Positions 1 through 10,972 of a stretch of DNA of 64,000 nt are shown here, in pieces. The notes below the pieces were generated by a model, which saw only the letters and a program-made list of their open reading frames with translations, was not told where the DNA came from and did no database searches. Position numbers and translations under genes: made by a program. Positions within the stretch are counted from its first letter, which is position 1. Each line of letters opens with the position of its first letter. The DNA comes from Pyrenula massariospora (taxonomy: Eukaryota > Ascomycota > Eurotiomycetes > Pyrenulales > Pyrenulaceae), in the NCBI GenBank assembly GCA_021030905.1, contig JAGFMI010000015.1:744001-808000 (forward strand), given 5' to 3'.

Positions 1-1568
1 CGCTCGTGCAGTTCTTGAACGTCATCCTCATTTCTTATTCCTGTAAGTAGACTCTTCAAAGCATAATGGATCCAGAGGAACACGCCGTCTGCTTTTTCCC
101 TCATCTTGATTATAATTCCCTTAATGGCTTCTTCCATCGAGTCGTGTAGATGATGGCTGTCAAGCGCACTTTGAAGTGCATCTTTCGCGCAAGTTTCAAT
201 ATCCTTAGCTGTAAGATCCTGAAGTCGAAGCTTCTTATATCGCGACAGCTGTTTCTCCAGGTAAGCTTCCGGTCTGCTAGAGATACACAATTTCACATGT
301 TGAAATGACGATAGGTGCTCAATCAGACGTAAAACGTCCTGAACGTCCTCGCTTTGATCGAATTCGTCAATACCGTCGAGGAAAATGCAGATACATTTGT
401 TTTCGCTCGCTGAGCCAATTGAAGAGAGGAAGAGAGCTCGGAGTTCTTCTAAAGACCAATCGCCAACCGTCCGCTTCCATGATAAAAGTTGGCGATTACC
501 ACATACTTTGTCGAGAACTTTGCTATCATTGGTGAAAATCTGGCGAACAAGAGAGCAGAGCAAGCCTTTCATACTGCGTTGTAACTTGCTGCCTGATAGC
601 CAGAAAAAGAATGTCAAGACCATACAATCTTTGCCAATAGACCAGGCTTCAAGACCTCGATATGTTCGCTGATCGTTCGTGATAAACTTCATCAAGGTAC
701 TCTTTCCAGATCCCGCTTTACCATTGACCCAGTACACACTCTGACCGTATTCAAGCCATTTTTGGAAGCTGTCCCATGAATGACTTATCTCGTCATCAAA
801 AATCCATCTAAAAGTCTTGGAATTGGGTTCGGACACGTCGTTTTGGCGACTATTGATATCATCAAACCTCAGTGATTCCAAAATTAGCTCGTACCGTTTT
901 TCAAGCTCTCTTTGCTGATCTTTGGTAGCGGTCAATGTGTGTACAGTGACGTCAAAATGGTTTCTGGTGACATCATGCTCTTGTGTATTAGCCTTGATAG
1001 CTCGGTCGATTTCAATCTTCAAACTTTGAGCTGTTGCGATTTGACAAGAGGCTAGATCTGTGGCTAAAGAGGAAAGCTTCTGGTCGATTGCGCTGTTGTG
1101 CACTTGTTGCAGTGAAAGCAAACCAGCAATGATCCGCCTGGCATCGACCAAAACTAGCGTATCAAGTGTCTTCCGGTACTCATCTAGCCTATTCTTACGA
1201 CTTTCAATCTCTTTGACCTTTCTTTTCGCCTGAATATACTTTGCTAGAGCCTCACGGCGACTTCCACCAGGACTCTTTTGCAGCGCCTTTAATTCATTGA
1301 GTAAATCTTGGGCCGATTGGCGGCATTTTGCACTGAATTCTTCGAGATCTATGCCGCTCTTTGTGGGAGGAAACGGTTGACCAGTCGTTAGTGTATTCTC
1401 GAGTGTTGAGTAGCATTGGTGAAGCTTTTCACTGGTTTCTGCTATTTGGAGGTCCTCGATTGAAGCACCTAGCTTGTATATCCGATAGCAAGCTGTGGCA
1501 GCGTCTGCTGCAACGTCAACAAGCTTGAGAATGTTTGAAACGAGACCAAGGACTGTTAGGGGATCCAT
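1..1568 (-). CDS. NACHT-domain NTPase (fungal NLR-like), 3' part outside window
   Basis: An open frame runs without a stop from the ATG at 1568-1566 to the left edge (522 codons). The N-terminal ~230 residues are an alpha-helical, Lys/Glu-rich domain of the kind that precedes NACHT in fungal STAND proteins (start MDPLTVLGLVSNILKLVDVA). The P-loop GKAGSGKS lies at residues 283-290, the Walker B FLDGIDEF at 396-403, and the sensor-like SSRPE follows about 30 residues later. These three motifs in order are typical of NACHT NTPases, which act as signalling switches in fungal non-self recognition. The C-terminal repeats (WD40, ankyrin or TPR), which would define the ligand side, are beyond the window, so the exact subtype is unknown. 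The call of NACHT is firm; the biological role is inferred from the family. Confidence 0.9.
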   Translation of the reverse strand, partial: MDPLTVLGLVSNILKLVDVAADAATACYRIYKLGASIEDLQIAETSEKLHQCYSTLENTLTTGQPFPPTKSGIDLEEFSAKCRQSAQDLLNELKALQKSPGGSRREALAKYIQAKRKVKEIESRKNRLDEYRKTLDTLVLVDARRIIAGLLSLQQVHNSAIDQKLSSLATDLASCQIATAQSLKIEIDRAIKANTQEHDVTRNHFDVTVHTLTATKDQQRELEKRYELILESLRFDDINSRQNDVSEPNSKTFRWIFDDEISHSWDSFQKWLEYGQSVYWVNGKAGSGKSTLMKFITNDQRTYRGLEAWSIGKDCMVLTFFFWLSGSKLQRSMKGLLCSLVRQIFTNDSKVLDKVCGNRQLLSWKRTVGDWSLEELRALFLSSIGSASENKCICIFLDGIDEFDQSEDVQDVLRLIEHLSSFQHVKLCISSRPEAYLEKQLSRYKKLRLQDLTAKDIETCAKDALQSALDSHHLHDSMEEAIKGIIIKMREKADGVFLWIHYALKSLLTGIRNEDDVQELHE

Positions 1569-3577
1569 AGCGAAGTGGGTAGCCGTCGTTTAGCGGGTTT
1601 GGGTATAACGGTCAAAGCGCTCCCTGCGGCAGGTGTACGGCTAAGCTAAAGTAGATGCTCGAAAAGGTTTCATCGACCTTGATGGAAATTTTCTCCTACT
1701 TCGCCGGAATACCATTCTTGTATTATATAGCAAGCCGAGGGGATAAAAGAAAGCAAAAGTTGCAATGCCGCCAGTCTCCAAAAGCTTTCAACCACTCAGC
1801 GTTGCAACTACTGAGGGGAAATTGAAACCCATCAGCTTGCCAAGACCAAACCCCGTTCCCTATATTACTAGTCACAGACGCTCGCGTCGCAACAGACAGT
1901 CCTCTGTTGGAAAGTACGTACAAATCTGCCAGTAGATAGTCACCCACATCTGGCGTTACGGCTCAATTTTCTAAGCAATACGTAGTAGCCTACTCTTGTA
2001 GCAGCTGACCTACACAGGAATAGGTATTTATTGACACTCGAGCCAGGCTCGGATGTAAAGGGGGGGTGGATACGTTCCCACCGCAAGCAGCTCGGGCCGC
2101 CAACCCAGCAGCTAACACTTCATTTTACCGTAACTCGACAACTACAAATATAATTTTCATGGCCACGTGTCTGTTATCCGTTACAATAAAGGCGAACAAG
2201 TACCGATATTTCTCCACCTCGTTGTTGTCCACTGCCTCACGTACTCGCGCTTGGTGCAGTCGCTTTGCAGATCGAAATCTGGCCTGCCGTATCTGCATGC
2301 ATCTATAAAGACTTTTCAGCCGCTCTCGAAATCTTAGCTAGCGGCATAGATGGCAAAGTATACAAGAATTGCTAAATTGTACATCGTCTGGACTTGTGTA
2401 CCTCGACGCGTGTTGAGGATAGGCATGAGCCTCTGTGAGTGCCAAAAATTTGAAGGGGAGTGGATCCTGACAAAAAAATATATATGCAGGGTATGCCAAG
2501 AGTTGTTGGCTGCCGATCCAGCCGCGAGGGGCTGTCTGCGTTCTCACCAAGTTTAAGCCTAGCTGTCGACACACAAGGCCAGACGCGATACGCGATCTGG
2601 CGAATCGCCGTCTGGGCAACAACAGTAAGCGAGCAGATCTTTGTGTTATCGAGCAGTAGTTGGCAGCTGATGAACGACGGTTTCAGTAATCCGGAGACCA
2701 CTTGGTGTGCTTGGTACGTCTCGGACAGATTCGGGTGTGCCGACTCAGATCCGGGAGCTATAGCCACTATCCCTTTTCGCACCTCCAACTCCCGATTCTA
2801 GCCGGCAAAATGTGATACTAGCTGGCACACTGTCAGTTCGCGCTCTACTCTTACAGTGCTCTTAGTTGGCTGAGGCAGCTGTGACATGGCTAATCTTGTT
2901 ACTTGCGGCCATAGGTTGCCTGACACCGCAGGAGCCTCAATTAGAATCGATCTAAAGAGAAACACCAATTGTTGTTCCAATAAATCGGTATGCGTGTGTC
3001 ACGGAACAGCCGGTAAAGGTATAAGTTACGGAATTCCAGCCAAAAGACCTAGTAATAGCTCAATAGACCGTGGAACTTGCACTTTGCATATATTCCATTA
3101 CATAGCTTCCACTCTAGAAAAGGCTCGAGCTCCGATACACACACAAACGACACCCAAGCAGACACATAAGTAAGGAATATCCCTAGACTCTCTCGAAGAA
3201 TCTCGCAAGTGCTTCTCTCGCTTCGAGTCTATCAGCTAGAAAGCCATCGCCGACATCCTCCCTCGGGCATTGTCACGAAGTTATGATTTGAACTCGCAAC
3301 CTTCTAACCTTGAAGAGCTGTCAAAGGATACACGGAACAACCGGTACTGGAATAATAAACGTGATCCTGACCAAGAAATCAAATTGAGAGCTCAACATAA
3401 TACCATCGGTGCACCTTATGAGCATTCTAGGACATCTATTAGGCATTTTGAACGTCTCCCCGCAACGAGAGAGGATCTGATAACCCGCTCACCTGTTCAT
3501 TTGTCCAATATTTCCTTTTGCACGTACTGATCGAAGCATCGTTCTGTACACTTCCTTATTTTGCCCCCTCTGTAAAG
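1569..3577. other. Intergenic, no supported gene
   Basis: About 2 kb between the start of the NACHT gene and the secreted-protein gene, so both may take their promoters from here. Short open frames on both strands overlap each other, carry no recognisable motif and have no consistent splice structure. I see no RNA gene or element that I can support. Confidence 0.5.
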
Positions 3578-5428
3578 ATGAGGTCTTTTCTTATCCTACT
3601 CGTCTTGAGCCTCTCTTCAACCTCCTTTGCCGATCCAACGAACCTTAATATCTGCCCTCCGGGAACGTTGACGACATGGCTGTGGCCTAGCACCAAGCAA
3701 CCGTATAGGCTACTTACAGAAGATGAGAATCTAGGCATCGCCGGCGGTATAATCAGAGATCTTACCTTAAGGGCAAAAAATAAAGACCCAAACTTAGGGT
3801 ACTGTCAGTCATTATTTTCCACAAGCAAAGTAGTGCGCCCCCGCGACGATAAGTCAGTTCAAGATGCCACGACGGAAGAGGGGGCTCCTTTGAGTATTCT
3901 GATCATACCCTGTATGAGAGTCATACTAAAATTCCACAGAATGTCTTTCTCCGGAACGGTACGCGTATCTTTTGGGCAAAGAGCAGACGGTGGAGTCGAT
4001 AAAGCGATATTTTACTTCTGCCGATGCAGATTCGACGTTTTGGGATAACCCAAACGTCCAACAGTTGAAGTCAATAGCTCTTGATGAAGGGACTCAGGGT
4101 TCGGTCGCCGCACCGCCTTCACAACATTTCAATGGTGTTTGGTCATTTCTTAATAGCGTGAACTATGTCGCTGAATCATGTACATCCCTTGCTTCAGGGT
4201 TCTATAAGCTTACGAAATTTTACCTGGCAAAAGACAGTGAGTTCCGGAAACTCTGCGGAAGAGCAGTAGGGTATGTCGCCATGTCACAACTTTTCGCTTG
4301 TGTTATAGTACTTATCATTTTTACAGAGCGTTGAATGGTGTTGGCGCTGCTATCGGGCTTCTGCAAGGTGTTTTGATGCTCCGACAAGCCGCGCGTGCGG
4401 GCTGGTATGGTGGACGCTTCGCTCGCGACTCTGTTGGAGATCCATGGGCCTTGAACATCAAGGTTCAGACACGCGGACCGTTGCCCCAGGGTAAGAGTTA
4501 CATTTAACAATTGTTCTTTGTGCTAAATTTGATACTCCCAGATGCCCCCGTGGTAGACAAAATACCGGTGACTCAGCTCGAGGGCGATAATATACCGCCT
4601 GACTATGCAAACAAATGGCTCACAGACTCTGGACGTTGTAAACCAACCAGAAACGTCCGAAAATTCGAGGCAGAGAATCCACGGCAGGTCTCCAAACGCG
4701 ATGATACGAACGATGATCGAAGCGTTGTGAGCAGCTACGACGACCTCGAGAGCATCCTCACCAGTCTCATCTGGTCAGTTTTTCTCCCGGCAGCCGAGCA
4801 AGGCAAGTCTGCCGCTTCCTATACGATATACAACGAGGGTCACGGTGGCGCGAACGACATTACAAACGGCGGCGCGATCTGGATCGACCTCTGGCTATCC
4901 CCAGAGCCAGACCTGAAGAACCTCCAGAGTGCTCCCCACAAAGACCTCCCAAGCTGGAAGTACCAGACCGAAAACCCCTCCGTCACGGGTCAAGAATGCT
5001 TCGATGTCTACGTCCCCGCCGGCGCGGCCGTAAAGAGCCCCGGGTATGACGGCACTCCGACCAAACACTGGAACTTCGCCTTCTTCGATGCGTGTAAATC
5101 CCAGATCGGCACGGGCAAGGCCACGCCGAAGGACTTCTCGTACTCCGGGCCGGGATATAACTCCAACGTCGGCAATAAGCGTGGGGGTAATTCTAATTCT
5201 CCAGATGCGTGGAACGGCGCGGGATACAGGGGAACGTATCATGCTGACGGGTGCACGACTCCGATCCGGTGCACCGATATCGTGGGCACGGATGGGATGG
5301 CCTTTGATGGTGATCTGCACAATCATTTTGGTGTGTGTAAGGGGAAGACGAAGGATGGTTTGTATCATGGGGGGATCTTTTATCACCCGAAGTGCGGTTG
5401 GTTTGAGATCGAGCCTCTGGGGGCTTGA
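3578..5428 (+). CDS. Secreted protein of unknown family, 565 aa
   Basis: Four exons fit together in phase: 3578-3893, 3940-4270, 4327-4490 and 4542-5428 (1698 nt, 565 residues plus stop). The first intron has a weak GTATTC donor but a clear TACTAA branch site and CACAG acceptor; the others start GTATGT and GTAAGA. The protein begins with a signal peptide (MRSFLILLVLSLSSTSFA). Its middle has a hydrophobic Gly/Ala-rich stretch (around GVGAAIGLLQGVLML), and a Lys-Arg pair (QVSKRDD) that could be a kexin site precedes the C-terminal half. The C-terminal ~250 residues are Gly/Trp/His-rich with several Cys and look like a compact extracellular domain. I do not recognise the family. The ATG at 3518 is ignored because it lies 20 codons upstream of a perfect signal peptide. 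The exon joins are inferred. Confidence 0.7.
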
Positions 5429-6190
5429 GGCGTGGGAGAAGAAGGGGAGCGGGCCTTGGCTCTAAGAGCGTCAAGAGAAAAGGCCAATTTATATGAAGCT
5501 GTTCTATAGGGCGGTGCATGAGCGATTTCTAGCCATCGGTGGCGAGAGATTCTCTCAATTAAAAAAAAAGGGAGGGGGGAAGGGATTTGCCAGGCTTGAT
5601 CGGAGTCGGAGGCTTCCACAATAGACTATTGGTATTGCATTGAGGATATCCCGGCAGCATGCACCAGATCATGCATCTCCATCTTATCTCTCTAGATGTT
5701 GCATATAACTGTGGAGTACAGAGCTGTGCAGTCCCGTGGGAAACGATCTTTTCTCACTGACCAGGCGTATGTATGGACAGTACATATAATGCGCCATGGC
5801 GCCGTTGTCTTTAAGGAAACGGGAGCTTCGTGCTCATTTGCAAACGGCATGCACCCTCTTCCTTCACCGTCTTGCGCAGCAGCGTCAATGTGGTCGAAGG
5901 TCCTTTTCGCATGAATAGCGCTTGGTATTGCCTGCGGTCCTTAGCATTAGCTACGGGTTTGCCCAGCAGGCCGCGCGGGGCACTGCTCGGCTTGGCGTAC
6001 GTACGTTGTGCAAACGAAACCCGAGATAGATAGAAGCAACACCCAACACTGCTAAATTCAGGGCCATTTCGCCTATCTGGGCCTACCGATGCTTTCCATT
6101 TCCCGCAGTGCTGGAGCTGGGAGATTTTCGCACTACCAGTAGCCTGCGATTTTTTCCAACTTCAACTAAGTAATCGGTCGCGTTGAAAAG
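5429..6190. other. Intergenic, promoter of COX16 gene
   Basis: Holds the 3' end of the secreted-protein gene (an A-rich stretch near 5560 is a possible poly(A) region) and the upstream region of the COX16 gene. No other coding signal is supported. Confidence 0.5.
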
Positions 6191-6682
6191 ATGCCAACCT
6201 TCCGATCCAAGACTTTCCGCCGGAGCACCATCGTGCAGAATGGCTCCCCCGCCGAAAAGATCGGGCACTATTACCGGACCAACGTGAACCGCCATCCATT
6301 CTTGCTCTTCGGCTTGCCCTTCCTCACAATCATTGTGGCCTCTTCGTTTTTTCTCACTCCAGTTACGGCCCTACGATACGAGAAGCACGATTTGAAGAAC
6401 CGGCAGATGAGTCAAGATGAGGCGATGAAGATGGGCTTGCGGACTTCTGATGGCAAAGAACATTTCAATCCGCGGAGAAGGGTGGTACAGAAGGGTAACG
6501 AAGCGGAAGAATACTATGTATGTGACACTTCTTGATCATGGCAATGCACTACTCCGTGATTGGTTCTATTGAAGATGGCTGACTATCCTTAAACCACACA
6601 GAGATTGATGGCAAAAGATATCGACAACTGGGAACAAAAGCGCGTCGAACGATTTCCTGGAGAGCCTGATGGTAGGCTTTGA
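6191..6682 (+). CDS. cox16: Cytochrome c oxidase assembly protein COX16
   Basis: Two exons, 6191-6517 and 6602-6682, joined in phase 0 across an intron with GTATGT donor and CACAG acceptor, give a 135-residue protein, the usual COX16 size in filamentous fungi. A single transmembrane helix (FLLFGLPFLTIIVASSFF, about residues 38-56) is followed by the family hallmarks TALRYEKHDLKNRQ and, in exon 2, the DIDNWEQKRVERFPGE block. COX16 is an inner mitochondrial membrane protein needed for maturation of cytochrome c oxidase. This is a conserved housekeeping gene and marks this part of the window as ordinary nuclear chromosome rather than a fully dispensable region. Confidence 0.95.
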
Positions 6683-7728
6683 CGAAAGCAATATAATGTC
6701 GGTTACAGCATACTACCTCTCGCCAAGAGGAATCAAGAGTTACGTGGAGCTCTGATTTGTCACTGACCGACCCGACCCAAGCCATCACCACCGTTCCACA
6801 TTCCATAGGATCCTTACGCTGGATTCCTACCCATCAAATCCAAACGCACCTTCCATATCTCGAACCACGCCTCACCATCCCTCCCCTAACCCCCTCTACC
6901 TCCCGCCCCAGCAGCAACTCCATACTATAACGGCGCCGGATTCCTAAAACTCGGCCGCGGACCCGGCTTATGCGCCGTCCACGGCCCAGGATGCGGTTTA
7001 TCGGACCGCTTTGAGAAATACTTTGGCTCCTTGTACGGCTTGGACGGCTTTGGAGCACGCTCCTCCTTCTCGGGTTGGCGAGAGTCGGAGAAACACATAC
7101 TGCCGGGGGGAAATGGTCTGGGTAGATAGCCTGTGCGCTACGAATATCAGTTTCAGGCCATGACTGGGATGTTCTGGGAGACTCTGCTCACGCTGTTTGC
7201 GTCTCATGGGATGCGCTACCATTTACCAAGCTCACGACTTGAAGAATTTTTAAGAAGAAGAGACGTTGTGCGGCGAATGATCCCCATTGTCTGCGTATTA
7301 ACTTCGTATCGGAGCCAAGCCTTGCAGCGGATGACAGCAGCGCCGGGGCAGAAACGTGCCGGATATGGGTTGCACAAGCGTGGATCTCAGCCTCGTGTTC
7401 TGGATTAGGTTTCACGAGGCGGAATCCGTCCTCGAGAGTGGTATTTACACTTTTGAGTTTGGATAAATTCTTATGTAGATATTATATGTAGACGCTGATT
7501 GGCCTGCGTTATATTGCTGAGCATCTTTAAGGCACGCCTTAAGCTTAACGCTAGGTTTTTTCCAATGGATTGCCTCTTGTATTACTAGCTCAATACTCAT
7601 ACACCGCATTCGCCTCCGCCAGTTTAGACCATATTATTCGGCCAGCTTCGTACCCATTGAAAAAACGTTACCGTCAAGAACCTCAATTCTTCCTACCCAA
7701 CCGCCCTTCCATTCCTCGCGATCGACCT
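6683..7728. other. Intergenic, with one open Gly-rich stretch
   Basis: Between COX16 and the convergent short-chain dehydrogenase. On the + strand 6890-7126 is open for 79 codons and reads Gly/Pro-rich (contains YYNGAGFLKLGRGPGLC), but it has no ATG and no obvious partner exon. It could be an exon of a gene I cannot assemble or a remnant. Nothing else is supported. Confidence 0.35.
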
Positions 7729-8799
7729 TCAAGGCTCCATGGCAACCACCCCCCTCGCCACCGCATCCCGAAACCCCTCCTGCACCCACCACGCCCACCC
7801 CCTAATCCCCCTCACCCACTCCATCCTCGCCGGCAGAATCACCCTCCCCCCCTTACAACCCAGCACCTGCCCCACCACCGCCCTCGCCACGCTCTCCGCG
7901 TCCAGCATGCGCCCCTCGCCGTGCTCGATCTTGGCCTTCCAGCCCGCCGTCAGCGGCGTGGCGACCCAGTGCGGATGTATGCACGAGGTCAGCACGCCGG
8001 GGCGGCGGTGTAGCGCGCGCAGCTCGGCGGTGAGGCCCTCGTGGAAGGCGAGCGCGGCGGCCTTGGTGCAGTTGTAGTCTACAATCGTCGGGATGGTGAG
8101 GTAGGAGGCCGTACTGGCGAGGGTGACTATGTGGCCTTTGTTGGCGGCGAGCATGGATGGGAGGAAGGCCTGGATGGTGTGGTAGTGGGCGAAGATGTTG
8201 ACGGCGAAAATTTTTTGGAGGAAAGGTTCGGGGGTGGTGAGGATGGGGTGGGAGGTGCCGATGCCGGCGTTGTTGATGAGGATGCTGGGGGCGCCGTGGG
8301 TGGTGGTTATCGCTGTTGCGGTTTCTTTGATAGAGGCGGAGGAGGTGATGTCGCAGTGGTAGAAGTGCACGCGGTAGTCGGATTTGAGGGGCGCGGGGGG
8401 TTCTTGGATGTCGAGAATGCAGACGGTGAGGCCGCGCTCGGTGAGCTGGCGGGCGGTGCAGGCGCCGATGCCGCTGGAGCCGCCGGTGATGACAGCGATC
8501 TCGCGGGGGAAGTTCCAGTTCTTGCGCGTAGAGAGGCGCCAGTTGCGGGCGGCGTAGGCGTCGAGGAGGCGGCTGAGTGTGCGGAGTTGGCCGAGGAGGA
8601 AGAGGAGGCGGAGGGCTTTGAGGAGGGTGGGTAGTGTGATATGCGATTGAGCAGTGATCAAACGGCGGAGGCGAGCACGGAGGGAGAAGGGTCCGTAAGT
8701 GAGAGCTAGGAGAAGAGGCCCAGTGAGAAGGGGTTGGAGGGCAAGGCGTGTGGTGAGGTTGACAGTTCGGAGAATGACAGGGATGGGTTTGGTGGACAT
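7729..8799 (-). CDS. Short-chain dehydrogenase/reductase, membrane-anchored type
   Basis: A single uninterrupted frame of 356 residues from ATG 8799-8797. The NAD(P)-binding motif TGGSSGIG is at residues 105-112, NNAG at 176-179, and the catalytic Tyr and Lys (YNCTK) at 242 and 246. About 100 residues precede the Rossmann fold and contain hydrophobic helices (around LLTGPLLLALTYGPF and LLKALRLLFLLG), so it resembles the retinol dehydrogenase/DHRS-like SDRs that sit on ER or lipid droplets. The gene is very GC-rich at third codon positions compared with its neighbours, which is why long antisense frames accompany it. The substrate is unknown. It lies about 8 kb outside the cluster, and nothing ties it to the cluster. 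Confidence 0.9.
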   Translation of the reverse strand: MSTKPIPVILRTVNLTTRLALQPLLTGPLLLALTYGPFSLRARLRRLITAQSHITLPTLLKALRLLFLLGQLRTLSRLLDAYAARNWRLSTRKNWNFPREIAVITGGSSGIGACTARQLTERGLTVCILDIQEPPAPLKSDYRVHFYHCDITSSASIKETATAITTTHGAPSILINNAGIGTSHPILTTPEPFLQKIFAVNIFAHYHTIQAFLPSMLAANKGHIVTLASTASYLTIPTIVDYNCTKAAALAFHEGLTAELRALHRRPGVLTSCIHPHWVATPLTAGWKAKIEHGEGRMLDAESVARAVVGQVLGCKGGRVILPARMEWVRGIRGWAWWVQEGFRDAVARGVVAMEP

Positions 8800-9499
8800 G
8801 GTTACGATAGAGAGGCGATTCTACTATTGTCGCTTTGGAATTCTTGACCAAAAGGGTGATTGAGTAGCAGGCAAAAGTGACCTGAAGCAGCTCAAATTGC
8901 GAAAAAAAGCATCACTTGAAGCTGATAAATCGTAAATGAGAGGAGAACAAACTTTGGAATACATGAAAAATGGTCAGAAATCTTAGGAGAGTAACAACAG
9001 CATGGGGGGGCATTGAAACGAAAAACGATCAACTTCCACGGTTTCGTGGCGTGAGAGGGGTCTTGAGCCTCGGTTGCTGCCGCCGATCTTGACATTTGCT
9101 TTCGGCAGCATCTTCGGCGGAAGACGGAGTGAAAGGCTCTGATCGTCGGTTTCCTGGACACCCAATTTGAAGTGAGTAATCTGGTCGGAGCAATTGTTAG
9201 ATAAGATGGGTCGAGAAAATTAAGTTCAATTGGAATGATCTTGGGTGGGTGTGTCCATTTTCGGCAAAGCGTTATAAACTCTATGCTGAGGGCGGCGCCG
9301 TGCAAAGCATTCCCTTGCAACACATGATTCTAATACCGAGACTCGAGATTCAATATGGGCTGTTTAAGTGAAAGCAAGACACGCTCACTAGCCAAGGACA
9401 AATCGCTCGACTCGTAACGCGCAGGCTAGCAATTTCTTGAGACACCAGCGTTCCTGGTCGCGATTCGTGGCGGTCACCTGATGGCATTGGCTGCGAAGT
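8800..9499. other. Intergenic, promoter of SDR gene
   Basis: Upstream region of the minus-strand SDR. A 143-codon minus-strand frame at 8892-9323 has atypical composition and no family signature; I do not annotate it. Confidence 0.4.
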
Positions 9500-10044
9500 C
9501 GAGGAGCAAGCATTCAAGTTTTGAGCAGCATTGCAAGAAGTTATCGAACTTGTGATGGATCTCTACCTCGGGGAAGCTGCATGTCAGCTGACAATAACAC
9601 AGATCCGCGGGCTACACCAGCTACGATCATTTACCATCGTCGAGAGCGCCCGAGAGTGGTTCAACTGTGACCTATCAGAGAGAATCGCAGTGAGCTAGTA
9701 TGATTCAAGAGCAACATTCTGGCAATTCATTATCGGGGTTGAAGTTTTTGGTCTCGAGTTGATATCGCTCCTTGACACCGGACATTTCACCTTTGATCTG
9801 GAAATTCACATCGATTATGTCCGCTGCTGAGCTCCCGAATGGGAAATAGCGTATTCCTTTATTCAATATGCCGTCGCAAATGCTCTAATATCGAAAGCCA
9901 ATCAATCTTATACGCGCTCACCCAGTATTAGTCCATGATATCCTCAATTTGGATTGGTACTGGCCAATGTGGGACGAGCCGGATTGGTGGCGCATTTGTG
10001 ACGATATGAGGGATATTTGGCATCGAAAAATTTATAGTATTTAA
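9500..10044 (+). pseudogene. Decayed gene of unknown family
   Basis: The + strand shows long stretches with protein-like composition that no longer form one open frame. Examples are a segment reading ESAREWFNCDLSERIA, a following one containing FWQFIIGVEVFGLELISLL, and a Trp-rich end reading LDWYWPMWDEPDWWRICDD. They lie in order at sensible spacing, separated by at least three interruptions (stops and a change of frame), with no introns that would repair them. I read this as the remnant of one host gene of about 190 or more codons. I cannot name the family. Confidence 0.45.
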
Positions 10045-10972
10045 TGCTGACGGCGTGTTACCGGGGCGGTCACAGCCGAAAGGTGGAGGTTCGATCGCAA
10101 AAGGGGCGGAAAGAATCTCTGAAAATAGTGTGAAAGATAAATTTTGCGATGAGGCTTAAACATTAGATGACAAAAAATATTATGCAGATGAAGCGAGTCA
10201 GCTTGTAAGGACTATGACGATATCTGGTGGGCTAAGATAGATACATTATTTAGGGCCGATATCCGCTAATCTTTTCATAAGCTCTCCGTTCGATAGTCAT
10301 TGAATTATTGGCTGCCGCGCTTCTGATTTTAGCTGTACAGAAAATAAGGGCATTCTAACGGCATTTCGGAGATTCCAGAGCCCCGCTTTCAAGATCAACC
10401 TAAGTATCCAGCAATAAAGCGGGACATGGGCCATCTCCAAACCAAGAGAATTCTGCACCAATTAATGTCACCGGCTAGGGGAGAGAAAGCAGGTTCTGGG
10501 GGCGGAGCTCCAGGCGTCGGACGTAAGCACTCCCTTCTCGGTAATGGGGCTGTTTCAGAAACCTGAGATGGAGGGTTACACGATTAGGCCTGGCGCCCAA
10601 AGGCGGCAGCCTGACATAGTTTGAGATTTAAATGCGCAGTTCTTCAATCGACTGCACAAGCAGAATTACTTGATTTCTCAATTGATTACTCCTGCGCAAT
10701 TTGATTGTTTTCGACGAACCACAGAGACAAACTTAGCCATTAATTGTTCCGCAATTGCCTTGTCTTTGGTGCGAGGCACGTTTTGCCAGTGAATCTCTAT
10801 TTTAACACATTAGACTTACAAACTTTCGAACTTCGTTATCTCCCACGACGGATCTTGATTTCGAAGCAGGAGCGCAGAGATGAGAAAGAATATGATCGGC
10901 AGGATTATTAGAACTGGCTTGCTCAGTCGTTTTTGCCATGGTGAACATCTACCTGCAGCCTGAGCTTTGAGA
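10045..10972. other. Intergenic, upstream of HET gene
   Basis: AT-rich sequence with no supported coding region. It may hold further decayed sequence continuing from the remnant on its left and the promoter of the HET gene on its right. Confidence 0.35.

Noticed and set aside
3288-3315. tRNA-like B-box (GAGTTCAAATC on the minus strand)
   Set aside because: No T-stem complement, no A-box or acceptor stem at the right distance.
8041-8851. Long frames opposite or overlapping the SDR gene
   Set aside because: They are products of its GC-rich third codon positions; composition is Gly/Glu/Val or Pro/Arg/His only and there are no motifs.
8892-9323. 143-codon minus-strand frame
   Set aside because: No motif, no homology-like pattern, atypical residue mix.
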